From: Priapulus caudatus
Taxonomy: Eukaryota; Priapulida; Priapulimorpha; Priapulimorphida; Priapulidae
Length of the DNA stretch: 31,744 nucleotides
Direction of reading: 5' to 3'
Assembly (NCBI RefSeq): GCF_000485595.1
Contig: NW_014577935.1
Location: 99,573-131,316 of the forward strand
In this document: piece after piece, positions 28,501 through 31,744 of the stretch
How positions within the stretch are numbered: position 1 is the first letter of the stretch
Layout of the letters: each line of letters begins with the position of its first letter
Made by a program: the position numbers and the translations under genes
Notes under the pieces: generated by a model
What the model saw: the letters and a program-made list of their open reading frames with translations, nothing else
Told to the model about the DNA's origin: nothing
Databases searched by the model: none

Positions 28501-29091
28501 ATTCAAACCAATTACGCTGTTGGAATTCAAATGATTGTGGGTTATCAACACAGCGTGGATTTCTGAAAACGTTAAGGCAAGGAGTACGCATTGGGTTTTC
28601 TATTTCTGAACCAATGAGCCACTAGTAGCACTAGAACAGCATGAAGACAAGGAACCACACTTCAAAATCGATTAACTTTTAGCCGTGGAGAATGCATCGT
28701 AACTGGTGCGGGTTATTACTGCGATTATTTTACAAATATACAGGTTATTATCACAATTATAATATAACAAAAAATATATTACATGACATTAAATTACGAT
28801 ATCATTCAGATTTCAATCAACTATAAACCCTAGATGCTGTAGTGAGATGACGCACGCACTCATTTTATCCAAGAGTTCGTGCAGATTGGGAGGGACTAGG
28901 CGATAACGCCACGACCTCATGAACGGCCTCGGAACGGCCCTATTCGAGAACACGGGATTCGTGAGTAGATTGATCCCGTCGAACTGGACTAGACTTGTCG
29001 CGTGACCGATCCTAGTGACCCTAACGCCATCTGTGGGCTGAAGAACGGCTTCGATGTCGATCTCCAGTACCGGTAGTTGCCGGTCCAGCTC
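25345..29091 (-). CDS. NAPEPLD-like: NAPE-PLD homologue (N-acyl-phosphatidylethanolamine phospholipase D), six exons, N-terminus missing
   Basis: Family role: a membrane-associated zinc hydrolase of the metallo-beta-lactamase fold that releases N-acylethanolamines from NAPE. Seen: exons 28860-29091, 28481-28562, 27919-28087, 27011-27159, 26313-26427 and 25345-25515; every junction agrees in phase. Hallmarks are [67 protein letters not shown] and ELKHGE. By comparison with the human enzyme (from memory), ligands matching H185, H187, H253 and D284 are kept, while D189 and H190 fall in a short gap and H343 is Leu. An exon for the first 100 or so residues was not found. Either a pseudo-enzyme, a diverged paralogue, or damaged by consensus errors. 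Confidence 0.87.
25585..25740. repeat. TTCATTTAACTG-type short tandem repeat
   Basis: Eight or so degenerate copies of a 13-20 bp unit with core TTCATTTAACT, spaced by TGCTTA or TGTTA. It lies in the NAPE-PLD last intron (minus strand). Confidence 0.8.
25741..26009. other. No gene seen (NAPE-PLD intron)
   Basis: Unique sequence with open frames on both strands (25801-26098) that have no recognisable domain. Confidence 0.6.
26010..26330. repeat. Three tandem units of about 105-120 bp overlapping an exon end
   Basis: Units start near 26013, 26131 and 26238, each with TAAAGCC...AAGAAGAGA or a variant, followed by TCACACATTG, TATATGTACCTCGTTG and AAATTAA. The third unit overlaps the last 18 bp of the 26313-26427 exon and its splice donor. 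The other two carry diverged copies of the same exon end. Confidence 0.8.
26313..26427 (-). CDS. NAPEPLD-like: NAPE-PLD exon: EEAV helix and altered third metal motif
   Basis: 115 bp, acceptor TTTTTAG, donor GTAGGC. Encodes [38 protein letters not shown]. The human counterpart ends SMAIHWGTFALANE; its His (H343, zinc ligand) is Leu here and the following Gly is Arg. The last 18 bp and the donor belong to a sequence repeated three times downstream (26010-26330). Confidence 0.85.
26428..27010. repeat. NAPE-PLD intron rich in ATACAT repeats
   Basis: AT-rich; about 26690-26910 is made of degenerate ACATATAC/ATACAT repeats, including several copies of ATGAGACAT. No exon seen. Confidence 0.8.
27011..27159 (-). 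CDS. NAPEPLD-like: NAPE-PLD exon: bridging Asp (ADTGYC)
   Basis: 149 bp, acceptor TTGCAG, donor GTAAGC. Encodes [40 protein letters not shown] and TIPIGPYEP. The Asp of AADTGYC corresponds to the metal-bridging D284 of the human enzyme. This is the most strongly conserved exon and has no frame problem. Confidence 0.92.
27236..27298. repeat. GGACG/GCAC repeat
   Basis: (GGAC)n and (GCAC)n units in the NAPE-PLD intron, followed at 27301-27319 by ATTCTACAAGCTGCATCTG. The same combination occurs at the right edge of the window. Confidence 0.85.
27320..27918. other. NAPE-PLD intron, no feature seen
   Basis: Unique AT-rich sequence between the 27011-27159 and 27919-28087 exons. Open frames here (such as plus 27403-27609) have no recognised domain. 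Confidence 0.7.
27919..28087 (-). CDS. NAPEPLD-like: NAPE-PLD exon: central part with QHW histidine
   Basis: 169 bp, acceptor CTGTAG, donor GTAATT. Encodes [35 protein letters not shown] and [19 protein letters not shown]. TPxQHWC carries the zinc ligand matching human H253. The WW pair and spacing match the family closely, with no indels. Confidence 0.9.
28088..28480. other. NAPE-PLD intron, no feature seen
   Basis: Unique AT-rich sequence. The plus-strand open frame starting at 28372 is the antisense of the neighbouring exon. Confidence 0.7.
28481..28562 (-). CDS. NAPEPLD-like: NAPE-PLD exon: metal-binding HNH loop
   Basis: 82 bp, acceptor TTTCAG, donor GTTCGT (a weak site chosen because it gives phase 2 and restores WFVPKG). 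Encodes [20 protein letters not shown] and SRFPDAW. The human counterpart is [21 protein letters not shown]: both histidines of HNH are kept, but six residues before NSVI become three, and the Asp-His pair is absent. A plus-strand open frame over this exon is its antisense shadow. Confidence 0.82.
28860..29091 (-). CDS. NAPEPLD-like: NAPE-PLD exon: start of the metallo-beta-lactamase domain
   Basis: 232 bp, acceptor CCGCAG on the minus strand, donor GTGCGT. Encodes [45 protein letters not shown] and [13 protein letters not shown] and the DPIF/NPVF motif are family hallmarks; the human D of LTDPIF is Asn here. It leaves in phase 1; joined to the next exon it gives Lys then [10 protein letters not shown]. 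Reading on past the donor gives a stop, supporting the splice choice. Confidence 0.85.
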
Positions 29092-29164
29092 CTGCGGGAA
29101 ACCGAGATTATTTCCCGTGACGATTTTTTTCCCGGTTTTTATGTTTATGTTTAAAGCGAGTCTT

Positions 29165-29240
29165 AAGGTTAGGCTTAGTGTTACGGTTATGGGTTGGGTT
29201 AAGGTTAGGCTTAGTGTTACGGTTATGGGTTGGGTTAAGG
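29165..29240. repeat. 36-bp perfect tandem duplication, telomere-like
   Basis: AAGGTTAGGCTTAGTGTTAC followed by GGTTATGGGTTGGGTT occurs twice without change (29165-29200, 29201-29236). It resembles degenerate TTAGGG-type repeats, and GGTTAGGGTTATGG follows at 29270-29283. Confidence 0.9.
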
Positions 29241-29283
29241 TGGTGGTTAGTGGTAGATTTTAGGAATGAGGTTAGGGTTATGG

Positions 29284-29536
29284 CAGGGTGCGAAATTAAT
29301 GCGAGTCCGATACTCCCTGATTTGACATATGCAGTATCCGTGTGACTCCCTGAAAATTCTGCCATAATTTGGCAGACGTGCTATCGCATGAATCTTTAAA
29401 ATAAGCACATGCATTATTATCTTTAATTTTGTACTTAAGACTGCGACCTCCCTCATTTTGCTGCGGACTCCCTCTTTTTGAAGGCAGGACGAGGTCCGTT
29501 GAACCTCCCTTGCTTCAAAAGTTAATTTCTACCCTG
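29284..29536. mobile_element. hAT-like MITE (253 bp)
   Basis: The left end is CAGGGTGCGAAATTAA and the right end TTAATTTCTACCCTG, an imperfect terminal inverted repeat of about 15 bp. CAGGG ends are usual in hAT elements. TTATGG flanks both sides (29278-29283 and 29537-29542), shorter than the usual 8-bp hAT duplication. Internal sequence has no coding capacity and several ACTCCCT motifs. Confidence 0.7.
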
Positions 29537-29542
29537 TTATGG

Positions 29543-31615
29543 CCTGCAGCTGGACACACTCAGAATACAGAGTAATGGATTTGACTGATAGCACGACTCT
29601 AACGAAGGTGCTTTTTCACACATGCAGCTACAATCTCTTACCGCTGTTTTCCAGGGTATTGTAGCCATTTTCCGCTCAACCATATTACTCATGTCATTCA
29701 AGCTTTTCACCGTTTATCGGCGACGTCTCTGAGGAGTGCTCCTGAGGGGATTCAGAGCATACCAGTCTTGTCACGACAACTGTACGTAGCTTCCCTGTTT
29801 GTCGGGTCGGCAGTTTACCGATGTCTTATTGCCTCTTATGCGTCACGAAAAGCCCACGCAATCAATAAATCATATGTTCCGAAAAAACACGGGGTTCTTC
29901 TGAGGGAAAATATAGACAACGGGGGGGGGCGCGCCGCGGCGCGTAATGGCTAGTTTGGGTAAAATACGTGCAATGATGGATTCAACAAGCGCAGTAGGCA
30001 CGCAATGTGGAATTTCATGCAGCAGACGCGGGGAGCAGAGAGTAGAGTGGGTTTCTGGGGTCTCCCCAGCAAAAGTTAAAAAAATTGAATGTCTTCAGAC
30101 TGCACTTTGATGCAACCCAAAAATTATTCTTTATCCCTTTTAACTTTAAATCTACTCTGTTAGGCAGACCTTAACCAAGTCTCCACGCTCACATTTCGCT
30201 GGAGCCTCACGCCATGCCTACACAAATCTACGCATAAGAAAAAAGAAAAGAAAAAAAGCAGCTCCGCGCACACCTGTTATCACACGTCCGTGGCTAGTGC
30301 ACATCTCGTGGCTCGTCGCTTGCTTGGCTGCGCGCAATTGATTGAAGTACGGGGGCGGCGAATTCACTGATTGTTAGAGTCGCGTGGGTCGTGGTTATTG
30401 CTGTACGTTATATGTAGGAGTGGGCCCACGCTGGTATGAGGAGTGACAGGGAAACTTTCCGATCGCGAGAAAAAAGCTGGGCAATCGGGAACAAGTGCCG
30501 GAGCGACAGCGCTCCATCTAACGTCTACTGCGGTGACTTCTGTGTGGAAGTGGTGGGATTAAGTAAAACCTGTTACGCCCAAATGTGTTCACATACACGG
30601 CGGAAACAGTGGAATGCACAAGGATTAGTATCAGGAAACCTTCCTCAAAGTGAATGTTCGCTTGGGATCGTTGTAGAGAAAGTTGCCACGAGATGCGCGT
30701 ACGTTTTAAGTGTGTTTCGATAACAGATGCGAAGCTCCATCGCTACGTAGCTAGCAACACATTTGCAAGACAGAATACGGTAAGCATATCCATATTAGCT
30801 ACGCAGCCTACAGGCTGCAATAGAGAGCTGCCCACCTTGTAACCAATAGCGAGGCAAAACACTACATAGCTACACCACCAACATGCACTGGCAGTGGCCA
30901 CTGGCAGTGGCATACGTTACATCGTATACATACTGCAGTCACAGAATGCCATAGAAATTATACGACATTTAAGGGAGCATAAACCTTCTGCAAACCAGGC
31001 TTTTAGGCTTTTGAATTTCATTGCTGACATTGTAGCCTCATACATCCAGGCATGTTAGGATATCTACCTAGCAAACCCGGAGTCAAATCTCTTCTAACAG
31101 ACAGTAAACAAATCCATGTTTAAACCTCCTCTGAGGGTGCAAAAGGTTATCCGACACTACTCTTCCGCGATGCGAGCAGAAGGTACATTCATGCGTGTCG
31201 TTTCAAGATAAAGCCATTAAAAATGCTAGTCACCGCTGAAACAAAAAAAAGTTTTTTCAATTGCTCCGTCAGACCAATGGTCATGCAAAAATGTTCTAAA
31301 TATCTGCCATGTGCCATTGACCTTTGCTTGCTGACCTACATTTCGGCAGCAGTGATCGACTTTTCCCTACCATGATGCTATACATCTCGACTATCAGCCA
31401 GCCTAGGTCGAAGCCGTTTAAGATTTAGTGCCCCAATGTCTGCATGTTCACTCCCTAATAGCTTAAGTTAAGGAGCGGAATGTTCCCTTTTATTACACCT
31501 CTTGACCTTTGACCCACAGCTTCGGACATCCGCAACTCGTTTTGACGATCCCCCCCCCCGACGTCCCGAATATCGTGACCCGTACGTCGAGGCGCAGTTA
31601 AGAGTTTGTGCCCAA
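29543..31615. other. No gene recognised
   Basis: Mixed unique sequence. It should contain or lead to the missing NAPE-PLD N-terminal exon, but no VNPWPTW-like motif was found. Open frames such as plus 30436-30723 and minus 31455-31743 show no domain. 30880-30912 contains a 13-bp ACTGGCAGTGGCC motif twice. Confidence 0.55.
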
Positions 31616-31744
31616 ACGTGTTGACGCACGATCGGACGAGACGGACGGCGGACGCAGCGCACGGACGGAACGACGGACCGACGGGACGACGCACGGACGG
31701 AAAGGACGGACTGCGACGATCGCTGCGATTCTAAAAGCTGCATC
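31616..31744. repeat. GGAC-rich repeat at window edge
   Basis: Imperfect (GGACG)n from about 31630 to 31712, followed by GATTCTAAAAGCTGCATC to the end of the window. This tail matches the sequence after the repeat at 27236-27298, so it is a dispersed element containing a GGAC array. Confidence 0.75.

Noticed and set aside
30037-30170. Possible small element with CAGAGTAGA-like ends
   Set aside because: The ends match over only about 10 bp with mismatches and no flanking duplication was found.
30436-30723. 95-residue open frame on the plus strand
   Set aside because: No recognised motif, no splice context and no coding signature beyond being open.
1-31744. CRISPR array, bacterial operon or phage features
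   Set aside because: Spaced repeats here are microsatellites and minisatellites without spacer structure; the genes have introns and are of animal type.

Overview
This is a window of an animal nuclear genome: intron-rich genes with GT-AG splice sites, conserved metazoan protein families, very dense microsatellites and an LTR retrotransposon. The organism cannot be named. A CRF/DH44-type receptor together with an NAPE-PLD homologue fits a non-insect invertebrate bilaterian. The sequence looks like a partly unpolished long-read assembly: repeated segments differ from each other largely by single-base indels, and there is one ambiguous base at 4703.

Layout. (1) 1-11914, plus strand: a class B (secretin-family) GPCR of the CRF/diuretic-hormone-44 receptor type, missing its first exon(s). 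Its exons can be chained with consistent phase: hormone-binding domain (1238-1358, 1888-1982), TM1 (4050-4162), TM2 (4537-4651), TM3 (8483-8636), TM4 (9142-9202), TM5 to TM6 (three exons) and TM7 plus tail (11456-11914). The introns are full of TC, CA, TG, GATA, GA, AT and ATTACT repeats. The locus is rearranged. 4770-6410 is a diverged inverted copy of the TM3-TM4 part. The TM5-TM6 exon trio occurs twice: once intact but out of order (6533-7774), once in the right place but frame-damaged (9818-11073).

(2) 12142-18846: a Ty3-type (gypsy/Metaviridae) LTR retrotransposon on the minus strand, with two LTRs of about 700-750 bp, a polypurine tract, a candidate primer-binding site, a retropepsin, and a pol that jumps from the start of reverse transcriptase to the integrase C-terminus. 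It is defective. About 2.8 kb between the pol end and the 3' LTR holds no gene I recognise.

(3) 18865-21990: three tandem, non-coding units of about 1.05 kb. 22000-24500: no gene; trinucleotide arrays and a minisatellite. 24520-25320: a 36-38 bp minisatellite with a built-in inverted repeat.

(4) 25345-29091, minus strand: six exons of an NAPE-hydrolysing phospholipase D (NAPE-PLD) homologue, chained with perfect phase but lacking the N-terminal exon. Residues matching one zinc site of the human enzyme are kept, while those specific to the second zinc site are missing or replaced. (5) 29100-31744: no gene recognised; a small hAT-like element, telomere-like tandem repeats and a GGAC-rich repeat at the edge.

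The two host genes face each other across the transposon and satellite region. Both act in signalling (a neuropeptide receptor and a lipid-mediator enzyme), but nothing in the window shows that they work together.
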